Shown: one piece after another, positions 55,785-64,000 of the stretch | Layout: each line of letters opens with the position of its first letter | Numbering within the stretch: the first letter of the stretch is position 1 | Origin: Candidatus Avedoeria danica | Lineage (GTDB): Bacteria > Chloroflexota > Anaerolineae > Epilineales > Epilineaceae | Length of the DNA: 64,000 nt | Direction of reading: 5' to 3' | NCBI GenBank assembly: GCA_016703025.1 | Contig: JADJCV010000003.1 | Location: 124,001 to 188,000, forward strand | Notes under the pieces: generated by a model | Told to the model about the DNA's origin: nothing | The model's input: the letters and a program-made list of their open reading frames with translations, nothing else | Database searches by the model: none | Position numbers and translations under genes: made by a program

Positions 55785-56000
55785 ATGCTTGGTGGCATTG
55801 GGATGCCGGAACTGCTCATCATCCTGGTGATCGTCCTGATCATCTTTGGCGCGGGCAAGATCTCGGAGATCGGCGGCGCGCTCGGGCGCGGGATCAGCGA
55901 GTTCCGGCGCAACTCGTCGACGGACGACAAGAAGGACGCTCCGGCGGCTCCGGCTGCCGCGACCGAGGCGGATGGATCGGGGCCGAAGCTCGTCAGCTAG
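55785..56000 (+). CDS. tatA: Twin-arginine translocase subunit TatA/TatE
   Basis: This 71-residue pore-forming subunit has a single helix, [20 protein letters not shown], then the amphipathic [13 protein letters not shown] and an acidic, Ala/Pro-rich tail. GAAAGG lies 8 nt before ATG 55785; a GTG at 55776 would add three residues. TATACT at 55721-55726 is a possible -10. No tatB or tatC is nearby. Its TAG stop and the stop of the convergent rluD share one CTAG. Confidence 0.92.
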   Translation: MLGGIGMPELLIILVIVLIIFGAGKISEIGGALGRGISEFRRNSSTDDKKDAPAAPAAATEADGSGPKLVS

Positions 56001-57070
56001 GGCAGCGGATCCCGCTCGCCCTCGTTCTCGCCCACATCCTCGCTCCCGAGATCGTCCTCCGTCCGCTCCTCGGCCAGCTCCTCCGCCAGCACGGACGCCG
56101 GCGTCGGCCACAGCGCCAGCGCCGCCGCGGCTGCCGTGGCGTGCTCCGCCCACGCCGGCCCGTAGCGCCGCGTGAGTTCGATGGCCAAGTCGTCCGGGAG
56201 CGGCGCCTCGATCGTCAGCCGCTCGCCGGTCACCGGGTGCGTCAGTGCCAGGCGCCAGGCGTGGAGCGCCATGCGGCCGATCGCCCGGTCCGGGCGGCCG
56301 TAGACGCGGTCGCCCGCTACGGGGTGCCCGATGGCGGCCAGGTGAACGCGGATCTGGTGCGTCCGGCCCGTGAACAGGCGCAGGACGATCAGGCTGTCCG
56401 TCGGCCGCTCGACGGCCACGTGGTAGCCCGTCACCGCCACCCGCCCCCCCGGCACCACCGCGATCCGCTGCCGATGGACGGCGTCGCGGCCGAGCGGTGC
56501 GTCGATCAGGCCGTGCGGCGGCTGGACGGCGCCGCGGACGATCGCCAGATAGACCTTGTCGACCGAACGACCCTTGAACTGCGCCTGCAGCGCCGCCCGA
56601 ACGGCCGGCGTGCGCGCCACGACGAGCACGCCCGACGTATCGGCGTCCAGACGGTGGACGATGCCGGGCCGCGGATCTTCGGGTCCGAACGCGGCCGCGA
56701 TGTCCGGGAAGCGCGCGGCGAGCGCGTTCACCAGCGTGCCGTCCGCGTGGCCGAGGCCGGGGTGAACGACCAGCCCGGCCGGCTTGGCCACCGCCAGCAT
56801 CGAGTCGTCGGCGTACAGCACGTCCAGCGGTGCGCCCGCCGAAGCCGTCGGCGATGCCACCACTTCCGCCATGCCCGCGCCGACCGCGACGACGGCGCCC
56901 GCTGCCAAGCGCCCGCCGGCCTTCGCCGCCCGGCCGTCGACCTGAACCCGCCCGGCGCCGATCCAGCGCTGCGCTTCGGCGCGCAGCACACCCACCCGAC
57001 GCGCCAGCACGACGTCGAGCCGCTCGCCGTCATCCGCGGCGTCCGCCGTGAACGTGCGCGGTTCGCTCAT
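55997..57070 (-). CDS. rluD: RluD-family 23S rRNA pseudouridine synthase
   Basis: This 357-residue enzyme has an N-terminal S4 RNA-binding domain (about 15-75; [19 protein letters not shown]) and a catalytic domain with [17 protein letters not shown], the active Asp in [14 protein letters not shown] (about 137-150), and [20 protein letters not shown]. The last 45 residues are acidic and beyond the usual family length. Its start overlaps the end of lspA as ATGA. The exact uridines modified are inferred from the family. Confidence 0.93.
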   Translation of the reverse strand: MSEPRTFTADAADDGERLDVVLARRVGVLRAEAQRWIGAGRVQVDGRAAKAGGRLAAGAVVAVGAGMAEVVASPTASAGAPLDVLYADDSMLAVAKPAGLVVHPGLGHADGTLVNALAARFPDIAAAFGPEDPRPGIVHRLDADTSGVLVVARTPAVRAALQAQFKGRSVDKVYLAIVRGAVQPPHGLIDAPLGRDAVHRQRIAVVPGGRVAVTGYHVAVERPTDSLIVLRLFTGRTHQIRVHLAAIGHPVAGDRVYGRPDRAIGRMALHAWRLALTHPVTGERLTIEAPLPDDLAIELTRRYGPAWAEHATAAAAALALWPTPASVLAEELAEERTEDDLGSEDVGENEGERDPLP

Positions 57071-57702
57071 CCGTCGCCCACTTCCGCGCGAGCGCCCGCC
57101 GGCTGCACGGCGTCGACATCCCTCCGCCCTGCGTCGACATCCGTCCGCTCCGCATCGACAGCCGAGCGCCCCCCGTCATCCTCCGTCCGCCACAAGTGCC
57201 ATGCCAGGATCGCCACGCCGATGAAGATCGCCGAGTCGGCGATGTTGAACACCGGCCAGACCTGGAAGTCGAAGAAGTCCGTGACGTAGCCGCGGCGCAA
57301 GCGGTCCGTGAGGTTGCCGATCGCCCCGCCCGCCTGCAAGCCGAGGGCGAGGCGCAGCCAGCCGGCGTCCAGCGGCAGGCGGGACTGGTAGACCATGAGG
57401 CCGAGGACGACGATGGTGGCGATGAGCGCGAAGACCTCGCTCCTGCCTTGGCCGAGGCCGAACGCCATGCCGGTGTTGTGGACGTGGGTGAAGGTGAAGA
57501 CCTTGGTCAAGGCCGACTCGGCGCCCGGCCAGCGCTCGCCGGGCGCCAGCCAGCCCCGGACGAAGTGCTTCGTGAGCTGATCGAGCGCGACCGTGGACAG
57601 GAGCGCGGCGGCGAACAGGCCGTGGGCGGCGGCGCGGGCACGGCCGGCGCCGGGCGCGGCGCGAAGCCCGTCGTCCCGTTCCCGTGGCTCAGTCGACGTC
57701 AA
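57067..57702 (-). CDS. lspA: Lipoprotein signal peptidase (signal peptidase II)
   Basis: This 211-residue membrane aspartic protease trims prolipoproteins. It has four helices and the motifs DQLTKHFVR, THVHNTGMAFG, GAIGNLTDRLRRGYVTDFFD (first catalytic Asp) and FNIADSAIFIGV (second Asp). The N-terminal extension (about 25 residues) and a C-terminal tail with a repeated VDAERTDVDAGRRDVDA pattern are unusual. It overlaps the preceding DksA-like gene by 14 nt and rluD by 4 nt. Confidence 0.94.
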   Translation of the reverse strand: MTSTEPRERDDGLRAAPGAGRARAAAHGLFAAALLSTVALDQLTKHFVRGWLAPGERWPGAESALTKVFTFTHVHNTGMAFGLGQGRSEVFALIATIVVLGLMVYQSRLPLDAGWLRLALGLQAGGAIGNLTDRLRRGYVTDFFDFQVWPVFNIADSAIFIGVAILAWHLWRTEDDGGRSAVDAERTDVDAGRRDVDAVQPAGARAEVGDG

Positions 57703-58096
57703 GGGCCAGGTCGTCGTCGTCGCGGCGGCGGCGGTCCACCTTCACCTCGTGGCGCGCCCATGGGAGCACCTCGAGCCGTTCGGCGCGGATCCAGACGCCA
57801 TCGTCCTCGTCCCAACCGTACGTCCCGGCGTCGATCGCGGCCAGCGCGTCCTCGATGTCGCGGAGCATCGTCTGGGCATTGTTGATCAGCGTCATGTCGA
57901 GCTCGCGCTCCGTCAGGGCGGTGGCGTCCTCGCTCATGTAGGTGTCCCCGCCGTCCGTATCGCCCATCCAGGCCTTCAGTTCCTCAGAGTCGTTGGCGAT
58001 CTCTTGCTGCATCTGGGCGCGCTCCGCCAGCAACCGTTCCTTCTGCACGGCGATGAAGGCGGCGTCGTACGGGCTTGCGGACGTTGGCTCGGTCAT
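57689..58096 (-). CDS. DksA/TraR-like protein lacking the zinc-finger cysteines
   Basis: This 135-residue protein has an N-terminal coiled coil (about 15-85; KERLLAERAQMQQEIANDSEE) and the DksA/TraR-type segment LRDIEDALAAIDAGTYGW, then IRAERLEVLPWARHEV. In the family the latter surrounds a four-Cys zinc finger (YGxCxxCG to PxAxxCxxC). Here no Cys remains, and Asp, Trp and His fill those places. It may still bind the RNA polymerase secondary channel, but this is inference. It overlaps lspA and follows the GNAT gene by 15 nt. Confidence 0.75.
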   Translation of the reverse strand: MTEPTSASPYDAAFIAVQKERLLAERAQMQQEIANDSEELKAWMGDTDGGDTYMSEDATALTERELDMTLINNAQTMLRDIEDALAAIDAGTYGWDEDDGVWIRAERLEVLPWARHEVKVDRRRRDDDDLALDVD

Positions 58097-58111
58097 CAGA
58101 TCTCCTGCGGC

Positions 58112-58675
58112 CTAGCGTGCGGGTGCGGTCAGCTGGGTCAACGGTGACGAATCCTGCCACTCGGCCCGGATCAGGCCGAGCACGAGCAGGTTGAGGTAGC
58201 GGCCGTCGCGGTAGTGCGCCTCGCGCAGGACGCCCTCCTGCTTGAAGCCCACCCGGGTGTACGCGCTGACCGCGCCCGTGTTGTCTTCGGGTACAGTGTA
58301 GGTCAGTCGATTGAAACCGAGCAGCTTGAACGCATAGTTCGCCGCCACCCGCAGCGCGTCCGTGCCGGCGCCGTGGCGGCGGTAGGCCGGGTCGCCGATG
58401 AACAGGATGATCTCGGCCGTCCTGTTCAGCCAGTTCACGTTGCGGAACTCGATGCCGCCGATCAGGAGCCCGTGCGCCTCGACGCCGAAGTTGATCGCGC
58501 CTTCGAGGACGTGGCTGTAGCGCTGTTCGTAGATCTGCTCGACCACCGCCAGCGGCGTCGGCCGTCCGTCCGTGCCGGTGGCCAGCCCGACCTCGAGGTC
58601 CTGGGCGAACTCCCAGAGGCGCGGGATGTCGGCCCGTTCCATCGGGCGGAGCGTCACCAACTCTCCGTGCAGCAT
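58112..58675 (-). CDS. RimJ/RimL-like GNAT acetyltransferase
   Basis: This 187-residue protein starts MLHGELVTLRPMERADIPRL and has IGDPAYRRHGAGTDALRVAANYAF (acetyl-CoA loop R-R-H-G-A-G) and TYTVPEDNTGAVSAYTRVGF, the standard RimJ/RimL/SpeG pattern. Substrates in this subfamily are ribosomal-protein N-termini or polyamines; none can be assigned. AAGGAGG lies 5 nt before the ATG. It is the first gene of the operon driven from 58742-58769. Confidence 0.88.
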   Translation of the reverse strand: MLHGELVTLRPMERADIPRLWEFAQDLEVGLATGTDGRPTPLAVVEQIYEQRYSHVLEGAINFGVEAHGLLIGGIEFRNVNWLNRTAEIILFIGDPAYRRHGAGTDALRVAANYAFKLLGFNRLTYTVPEDNTGAVSAYTRVGFKQEGVLREAHYRDGRYLNLLVLGLIRAEWQDSSPLTQLTAPAR

Positions 58676-58741
58676 CGGATCCTCCTTGCGCTGGCCCGTC
58701 CTCGCCCGGTCTGTGGCCGAGCCTGGAGCCGGGGTGCGGCG

Positions 58742-58769
58742 ATTCTAGCGCGGTCTGCGATCGTGTCAA
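58742..58769 (-). promoter_or_regulatory. Promoter of the GNAT-dksA-like-lspA-rluD operon
   Basis: The minus strand reads TTGACA, a 16-nt spacer, then TAGAAT. It lies about 65 nt before the first gene. The 13-bp tandem repeats directly upstream may bind a regulator. Confidence 0.8.
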
Positions 58770-58816
58770 TGCCCTCGGCCGATGCCCTCGGCCGATGCCC
58801 TCGGCCAATGCCCTCG
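58769..58816. repeat. 13-bp tandem repeat ATGCCCTCGGCCG
   Basis: Three full copies (58769, 58782 and 58795, the last with one change) plus a 9-bp partial copy abut the -35 box of the minus-strand promoter. A looser echo (GTGCTCTCGGGTC) follows. Confidence 0.8.
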
Positions 58817-58898
58817 TGTCCGTGCTCTCGGGTCAAAGCCCTTGTGTCATGGACGGTGTGTGCCGGCGTTCCGTTCCGTGTTACCATCCCGCGCCGCC

Positions 58899-59831
58899 AT
58901 GCCCGTCCCCGACCCGTCCTCCGCCGTCCGCCCGCCCGCCCCGGCGCCTCGCGTCCGGCGGCGGCGTGCCGTGCGTGGTGCGGCCTTCGGCGCGCTGTTC
59001 GGCGTCATCTTCGGTGCCCTTCTCGGTGCCCTGTTCGGCGCGATGGCCGCCCGCCCGTCCGCCGTCGCACCGTCAGGCCTCCGCCTGTTCGCGGTGGCCC
59101 ACGCGCAGGAGGGCGGCCCGACGGCGGTCCCGACGCAGCCGCGCCGCCCGACGCGCACGCCGGCCGCCACCGCCACCCCGTCGCCGACGCCGATCTCCGC
59201 GGCGGCGCTGCGGGCGGACGTCTGGATCGACCCCCCGTTGCCCGTCGTCGGCGACCTCGTGCGTCTGGGCGTCGACATCGAGAACCGCGACCGCGCGGCG
59301 GCGCTGGACGTGACGATCGACGTGATGCTCCCGGCCGCCTTCGTGGATGCGACGCTGGATGTCGAGCCGGGCGAGACGGCGCGGGCCGGGTCGCTCGTGC
59401 GCTGGCACATCGACCGCCTCGAGTCCGGCGCCGAGGCGGCGCTGCGGATCGGCGGCCAGGCCACCCGGGCGACGGGCCCGGCGCGCGACGACCGGTGGTG
59501 CGTCCTGCTCCTGTCGTACGGCTCGCCGGTGGAGCACTGCATGCGCTTCGAGGCCGTTGCCTCGGCGGGCGCCCAGCCGGGCTCGGTGCCGCTGCCCGAG
59601 GGCGCGGACGCCGCCGAGCCGCTGCCGACGGCCCCGACGGGCTTCGGCCTGAGCGATCTGGCCGAAGGTCGGACGCTGATCGCCTGGACGATGATGGCCG
59701 TCGGCCTGGTGATCCTCGGCCTCTGGACGGGCGCGACGATGCGCGCGCGCCCGGCGGACGGCCCGGCGGACGGCGAAGCCGCGGTCGAAGCCGAAAATCC
59801 CCCATCCAACCCACCCCCGGACGCGGAGTAG
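58899..59831 (+). CDS. Membrane-anchored P/T-rich protein with one Ig-like domain
   Basis: This 310-residue protein has an N-terminal hydrophobic segment (about 24-46; GAAFGALFGVIFGALLGALFG), a P/T-rich spacer (about 70-100), and a DUF11-like domain (about 105-215; LVRLGVDIENRDRAAALDVTIDVMLPAAF). A C-terminal helix (about 264-285; LIAWTMMAVGLVILGLW) and an acidic cytosolic tail follow. It contains two Cys near 196 and 208. No clear Shine-Dalgarno is seen at 58899; TACCAT 12 nt upstream may be a -10 for a short-leader transcript. Function unknown. Confidence 0.7.
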   Translation: MPVPDPSSAVRPPAPAPRVRRRRAVRGAAFGALFGVIFGALLGALFGAMAARPSAVAPSGLRLFAVAHAQEGGPTAVPTQPRRPTRTPAATATPSPTPISAAALRADVWIDPPLPVVGDLVRLGVDIENRDRAAALDVTIDVMLPAAFVDATLDVEPGETARAGSLVRWHIDRLESGAEAALRIGGQATRATGPARDDRWCVLLLSYGSPVEHCMRFEAVASAGAQPGSVPLPEGADAAEPLPTAPTGFGLSDLAEGRTLIAWTMMAVGLVILGLWTGATMRARPADGPADGEAAVEAENPPSNPPPDAE

Positions 59832-59835
59832 AACG

Positions 59836-60288
59836 ATGGCCGATAAGCAGGCGGCGGTGACCTATCTGGCCGACGGCGTGTTCGTGGCCGAGATGAACGG
59901 GCAGCACGTCTTCATCGACAACGGCGGCGGGCACGGCGCGGACGGCCGGGCGTCCTACGCCGCCGGGCCGATGGACCTCATGCTGGCCGCCATCGCCGGG
60001 TGCACGGCCATCGACGTCGTCGACATCCTGAAGAAGGCGCGCCAGCCGTTCACGAAGCTGACGGTCCACGCCAGCGGCGAGCGCGCCGCCGACCACCCGC
60101 GGCGCTACACGTCCGTCACGCTGACGTACGAGGTCCACGGCGACGTCGATCCGAAGGTCGTCGATCGCGCGGTGCATCTGTCGGACGAGAAGTACTGCTC
60201 GGTCTCGGCGACGTTCAAGCTGCCGTGCGAAGTGAAGACCGTCGTGCGGATCGTGGCGGACGACGGCGGCGAGGGTGCGGCGGGCTGA
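59836..60288 (+). CDS. OsmC/Ohr-family peroxiredoxin-like protein
   Basis: This 150-residue thiol protein reduces organic hydroperoxides in related members. The two reactive Cys are in LAAIAGCTAIDV (near 56) and KYCSVSATFKLPCEV (near 121), as in the OsmC/YhfA branch. GGAG at the end of the upstream gene serves as ribosome site, and the genes are 4 nt apart. It ends near the convergent subtilisin-like gene. Confidence 0.92.
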   Translation: MADKQAAVTYLADGVFVAEMNGQHVFIDNGGGHGADGRASYAAGPMDLMLAAIAGCTAIDVVDILKKARQPFTKLTVHASGERAADHPRRYTSVTLTYEVHGDVDPKVVDRAVHLSDEKYCSVSATFKLPCEVKTVVRIVADDGGEGAAG

Positions 60289-60350
60289 TCGCCGGCTGGA
60301 GGGGCGCTACCCCGTGACGACGATCGCCGACGCCAACCCGGTCAGCCCGC

Positions 60351-62996
60351 TCACGGCGTGACGACGACGAGCTGGGCGGCGAACGTGCCGCTCGAGAACT
60401 CGCGCGCCGCGTAGGCCGTCACGGAGGCGTTGGCGCCGGTCAACGCGAACGTGACCTGGCCGTTGCCGGTCACGGCGCTGGTGACGTTCACGCTCACCCA
60501 CTCGTTCGCGTTGAAGCCGCCCGAGCCGACGATCGCGCCGCCGAAGCCCGGGGCGTTGTTGAACGTGATCGTCGTCTCACCCCAGGCGCTGCTGTTGGCG
60601 GCGTGGACGTTGAAGCCGGAACTCGAGGCTGTCAGCGACCGCACGCGGAGCACCGCGGACGTGACGCTGTTCGACAGCCCCTGCACGTTGAACCGCACGT
60701 AGCTGTTCTCCGCCGGCGATGCGTTCGTCCGCAGCCGGATGTCCGTGCCGTAGTTGCCGCCGGGGTTCGCGCTCAGGACGAAAGCGTCCGCCTCGGTCGT
60801 GAAGACGAACGTCGACGGCGTCGCCGTCGCGGTTGGGCTGGACGTCGCGGTCGGGCTCGGCGTGAACGTCGGCGTGCTGGTGCGGGTGTTCGTGGCCGTG
60901 GCGGTCGGGACCGGCGTGGCGGTGAGCGTGGCGGTGGGCGACGGCGACGGGGTGAACGTGGCCGTCGGGATCGGCGTGACCGTCGGGGTCGAGGTGACGG
61001 TCGGCGTCGCGGTGGACGTCCGGGTGGCGCTGGCGGTCGGCGACGGGGTGGCCGTCGGCGGGGTCGTCGGCGTCGCGGTCGAGGTGCGCGTGGCGCTGGC
61101 GGTGGGGGAGGGCGTGATCGTGGGCGGCGTCGTCGGCGTCGCGGTCGAAGTGCGGGTGGGGCTGGGGGAGGGCGACGGGGTGGCGGTCGTGCTCGGTGCC
61201 GTCGTCGGGGTGGCCGAGGCGGCGCTGGTGGGCGTGCTCGTCGGGCTGGCGCCGGTGTACGTGATCCGCAGCTCGGGCTTGAAGTTCGCCTGCTCGCGCG
61301 GGAGGAGGAAGATCGGGTTCGGATCGGTCGAAGTGACCGCCAGGCTGACGAGTCCGCCGGCGGCGACGGCCGACGTGACGTTGGCGAGCGTCCAGCTGTT
61401 GGCCGTGATCGCGCCGGACGATCCGGCGACGCCGCCGGCGGCCGGCGCGCTGTTGAACGTGACCGTTGTCTCGCCCCAGCTGTTGTCCGCCACGCCGCGG
61501 GCGTCGTAGCCGGCGGACGAGCCGCTCATGCTGTAGAGCCGCAGCTCGGCGAGGATGATGTTCCCGTTCACCCCGCTCGCGTCGAACCGGAGGTAGCCGT
61601 TGCGCACCGTGCCGCTGTTCGTCAGGAGCTTGGGCAGGAGGCCGAAGTTCGTGTTCGGCGACCCCGCGTCGACGTAGGCGTCGGCGACCGGGTTCAGGAT
61701 GACGGTGATCGGCGTCGGCGTCGGGCTCGGGGTCGGTGACGGGGTGATCGTCGGGGTGGCGGTGTTGCCCGAGCCGGCGACGGCGGTGGCCACGGCGTCG
61801 TCCGCGTTCACCCGGCCCCAGCCGTAGAAGTTGTCGAAGCCGGACGAGCCGAGGTCGACGGCGCTGCCTTGGAGGATGCCCCACATCTCGTTGTGCGTCA
61901 GCGTCGGGTCGACCGCCAGCAGGAGGGCGGCGACGGCGGCGACGTGCGGCGAGGCCATGCTCGTCCCGCTGGCGTTCGCGTAGTTCGCCGAGCAGCACCA
62001 TGCGCTCTGGATCGACGAGCCGGGGGCGACCATCTCCAGCCAGCTGCCGTAGTTGGAGTACGACGCGCGCACGTCGCTCGACGTCGTGGCGCCGATCGCC
62101 ATCACGTTGCTGTAGGCGGCCGGGTAGAACATGTTCGAGCTGCCGCTGTTGCCCGATGCCGCGACCTCGAGCACGCCCTGGCCGAAGGCGTAATCCACCG
62201 CGTTGTGCAGCGTCTGGCTGTTCGTCGATCCGCCGAGGCTCATGTTGATGATGTCGGCGCCGTTGTCCGCGGCAGCCGTGATCCCGGAAGCGATCCAGCT
62301 GTACTGGCCCGAGCCGCCGCTGTCCAGCACTTTGATCGCCATGAGCTTCGTCTGGCGCCCGATCGAGGCGACGCCGAGGTTGTTGTCCGTGTTCGCCCCG
62401 ATGATCCCGCCGACGTGCGTGCCGTGCCCGTTGTCGTCGTCCGGGTTGCTGTCGCCGTTCGCGAAGTCGTGGCCGTAGGAAGTGAACTTGCCGTTGAAGT
62501 CCTCGTGCTGGAGATCGACGCCGGTGTCGATGACCGCGACGACGACGTTCGCCGAGCCCGTCGTGACATCCCAGGCTTCCTCGGCGCCGATCTTGTCCGG
62601 CGCCCACTGGTTGCCGTACAGCGTGTCGTCCGGCACGTCGACGGCGTGTGCCAGGCCGTCCGGCTCGACGTAGCGCACGCCGGGCGTCTTGAGGAGGGCG
62701 GTCTCGGTGGCGGGCGCGAGCGTCCCGTCCGGCGCGGCCACGGACAATACGTGGAGCTGCGGGATCCAGAGATCGTCCACCAGCGCGTTGGCCGCCGCAA
62801 TGCCGCGCGCCTGGGCCTCGGCGACGTCCGGCGTGAAGCCGATCAGGTAGCGGCCGAAGGCCACCGCATCGTCCTGCCGCGTGCCCGCCGCGGCGGCCTG
62901 CGCCACCGGCTGCGGCGTCCGGACGGATGCGACGATCGTCGCTCCGAGGACGGCGGCGAGGACGAATAGGGGTGCGAGCGTGCGCTTCGAGGACAT
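60351..62996 (-). CDS. Secreted subtilisin-like protease with DNRLRE domains
   Basis: This 881-residue S8 peptidase has a signal peptide (about 1-35), an inhibitor-like propeptide (about 45-115), and a catalytic domain with Asp in [12 protein letters not shown] (about 155), His in [10 protein letters not shown] (about 192), oxyanion Asn in VAASGNSG and Ser in [11 protein letters not shown] (about 345). Two DNRLRE-type jelly-roll domains follow (about 430-580, starting [15 protein letters not shown], and about 735-881, starting [15 protein letters not shown]), joined by a P/T-rich stalk with three near-identical [18 protein letters not shown] units. AGGAG 8 nt before ATG 62996 decides the start over GTG 63014. 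It probably digests external protein. Confidence 0.95.
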   Translation of the reverse strand: MSSKRTLAPLFVLAAVLGATIVASVRTPQPVAQAAAAGTRQDDAVAFGRYLIGFTPDVAEAQARGIAAANALVDDLWIPQLHVLSVAAPDGTLAPATETALLKTPGVRYVEPDGLAHAVDVPDDTLYGNQWAPDKIGAEEAWDVTTGSANVVVAVIDTGVDLQHEDFNGKFTSYGHDFANGDSNPDDDNGHGTHVGGIIGANTDNNLGVASIGRQTKLMAIKVLDSGGSGQYSWIASGITAAADNGADIINMSLGGSTNSQTLHNAVDYAFGQGVLEVAASGNSGSSNMFYPAAYSNVMAIGATTSSDVRASYSNYGSWLEMVAPGSSIQSAWCCSANYANASGTSMASPHVAAVAALLLAVDPTLTHNEMWGILQGSAVDLGSSGFDNFYGWGRVNADDAVATAVAGSGNTATPTITPSPTPSPTPTPITVILNPVADAYVDAGSPNTNFGLLPKLLTNSGTVRNGYLRFDASGVNGNIILAELRLYSMSGSSAGYDARGVADNSWGETTVTFNSAPAAGGVAGSSGAITANSWTLANVTSAVAAGGLVSLAVTSTDPNPIFLLPREQANFKPELRITYTGASPTSTPTSAASATPTTAPSTTATPSPSPSPTRTSTATPTTPPTITPSPTASATRTSTATPTTPPTATPSPTASATRTSTATPTVTSTPTVTPIPTATFTPSPSPTATLTATPVPTATATNTRTSTPTFTPSPTATSSPTATATPSTFVFTTEADAFVLSANPGGNYGTDIRLRTNASPAENSYVRFNVQGLSNSVTSAVLRVRSLTASSSGFNVHAANSSAWGETTITFNNAPGFGGAIVGSGGFNANEWVSVNVTSAVTGNGQVTFALTGANASVTAYAAREFSSGTFAAQLVVVTP

Positions 62997-63131
62997 CCTT
63001 CGAGCTCCTGTCACGGCCGATTGGGACCGAACGCCTCCGCCACCGGGCCACGAGTTTTGGCCGGCGCAGCGCCGGATGATACACGCGGCGCGCGATTCGC
63101 GCGCCCGATCGACCCGCTCCGGCGCACGCCC

Positions 63132-63998
63132 CTACCGCAGCACCACCCAGACGTCGTACAACGCATGCGTCCACGCCGTCACCCCGAACCCGCGCACCGC
63201 GAACAGCGCGCTGAACGCCAACCCCGCCATGAAGCGGTAGGCGAACGACGTCAACAGGAGCGTCTCGCCCGCCGGGTTGAACGGCCGATAGTGCGCCGCG
63301 CTGAACAACACCGCGCCCGTCACCACCGCCACCGCCAGCGCCCCTCGCGCCGACGTCTTCCCCGATGCCCGCACCGCCCACGCGATGGCCGTCACGAGGA
63401 TCACGCGGAACACGAGTTCCTCGTACAGCCCCGCGCCGAGGCTCAGAGCGATCTGCGCGAGCGGCCCGTTCGACGGCTGCGCGGTCATCGCCAGCGGGGG
63501 GAAGCCGATCGTCGGGATCGCCAGCGATGGACCGGGCAGCGGCGCCAGCACGATCGACGTCGCCGTCCGGACCACCGGCCCGATGAGGATCGCCAGCACC
63601 GCGCTCTCGGCCGCCATCCTGCCGAACACCCGCCGATCGAGCGGCACCGGCGCCCGCCGCTGCTCGCGGACCACGAACAGCACGCCGAGCACCGCCAGCA
63701 CCGCCGTCAGGCCGAGCGCCGTCGGCGCACCGACGGCCGCCAGCGCTCGGCCGAGCAGCACCTCGGCGCCGTTCCGGACCGACACGCGCTGGCCGCGATT
63801 GACGAACGCGATGAGGACGTCGTACAGCAGCAGGAGCGGCAGCGCGGCCAGCACGCCGTACGTCGGCGTCTTCGAAAGCGCCAGATAGCGCCGCGTGTCG
63901 AGCGGCGCACCGGACGCCTCCCGTGAGGACGTCCCACCGAGACCGCCGAGCCCCAACTCGGCCCCGTCCGCCCGCCCCATCCGCCTACCCCGCGCCAC
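63132..63998 (-). CDS. CPBP-family intramembrane metalloprotease, at window edge
   Basis: This roughly 282-288-residue membrane protein has about eight helices. The CPBP/CAAX signatures are GLYEELVFRVILV (Glu-Glu and Arg), LFSAAHYRPF (His) and the fourth motif AWTHALYDVWV. Related proteins process CAAX-type or bacteriocin-like peptides or act in membrane stress. The start may be GTG 63998 or ATG 63980; because the window ends at 64000, a longer N-terminus cannot be excluded. The first 30 residues are Gly/Arg-rich and unlikely to be folded. Confidence 0.85.
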   Translation of the reverse strand: MARGRRMGRADGAELGLGGLGGTSSREASGAPLDTRRYLALSKTPTYGVLAALPLLLLYDVLIAFVNRGQRVSVRNGAEVLLGRALAAVGAPTALGLTAVLAVLGVLFVVREQRRAPVPLDRRVFGRMAAESAVLAILIGPVVRTATSIVLAPLPGPSLAIPTIGFPPLAMTAQPSNGPLAQIALSLGAGLYEELVFRVILVTAIAWAVRASGKTSARGALAVAVVTGAVLFSAAHYRPFNPAGETLLLTSFAYRFMAGLAFSALFAVRGFGVTAWTHALYDVWVVLR

Positions 63999-64000
63999 GA

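Noticed and set aside
60830..61250. Direct repeats in the protease stalk as a CRISPR or iteron array
   Set aside because: They encode the TRTSTATP units of the protease linker and are in frame throughout.

Overview
This 64 kb window is chromosomal DNA from a GC-rich bacterium (about 70% G+C by eye). No 16S gene is present, so the placement is an inference. Long Pro/Thr-rich linkers of the PTPTATP type, DUF5666-like and FG-GAP proteins, a large stock of secreted proteins and a conserved tig-clpP-clpX cluster together suggest a Chloroflexota lineage (Anaerolineae/Ardenticatenia type), probably a metagenome or draft assembly. A 325-base near-pure G tract (8060-8384) is almost certainly an assembly or sequencing fault and hides most of a MOSC-domain gene.

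Layout. 0.1-7.5 kb (+): a CARDB-like surface protein, a MacB/FtsX-type permease, a cobalamin-binding methylmalonyl-CoA mutase subunit overlapping its MeaB GTPase, and a CotH-kinase/lamin-tail protein. 7.5-14.2 kb: a small membrane protein (-), the damaged MOSC gene, a 1326-residue FG-GAP protein, a GNAT and a DinB protein (+), then a MITE-like inverted repeat. 14.2-21.3 kb (-): an S9 peptidase, a VapBC toxin-antitoxin pair and a 1339-residue repeat protein. 21.5-23.0 kb (+): PRPP synthetase and a small membrane protein. 23.0-36.2 kb (-): a row of six genes with a sigma factor and a very unusual candidate anti-sigma factor in the middle of four large exported proteins. 36.3-43.5 kb (-): tRNA-Leu, tig, clpP, clpX, a spermidine-synthase-like membrane protein and gpmI, which are housekeeping proteostasis and glycolysis genes.

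43.6-51.2 kb: a lipoprotein pair, 3-methyladenine glycosylase, Hsp20, a two-component system, a CbpA-type DnaJ and a deacetylase-family enzyme. 51.2-54.4 kb: divergent KimA-like permease and TerC. 54.4-55.6 kb is a small accessory patch of lower G+C: an 83-bp palindrome with three phased operator-like dyads, a tRNA 3'-end fragment, a DUF433/DUF5615 toxin-antitoxin-like pair and an intact tRNA-Lys. 55.8-58.7 kb: tatA facing an operon of GNAT, a DksA-like protein, lspA and rluD, driven by a TTGACA/TAGAAT promoter that abuts a 13-bp tandem repeat. 58.9-64 kb: a membrane-anchored P/T-rich protein, OsmC, a large subtilisin-like protease and a CPBP protease at the window edge.

The clearest themes are cell-surface proteins with P/T-rich spacers, translationally coupled gene pairs (ATGA/GTGA overlaps), and short palindromes next to stop codons. 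The best candidates for something new are the 54.4-55.5 kb patch and the sigma/anti-sigma locus.
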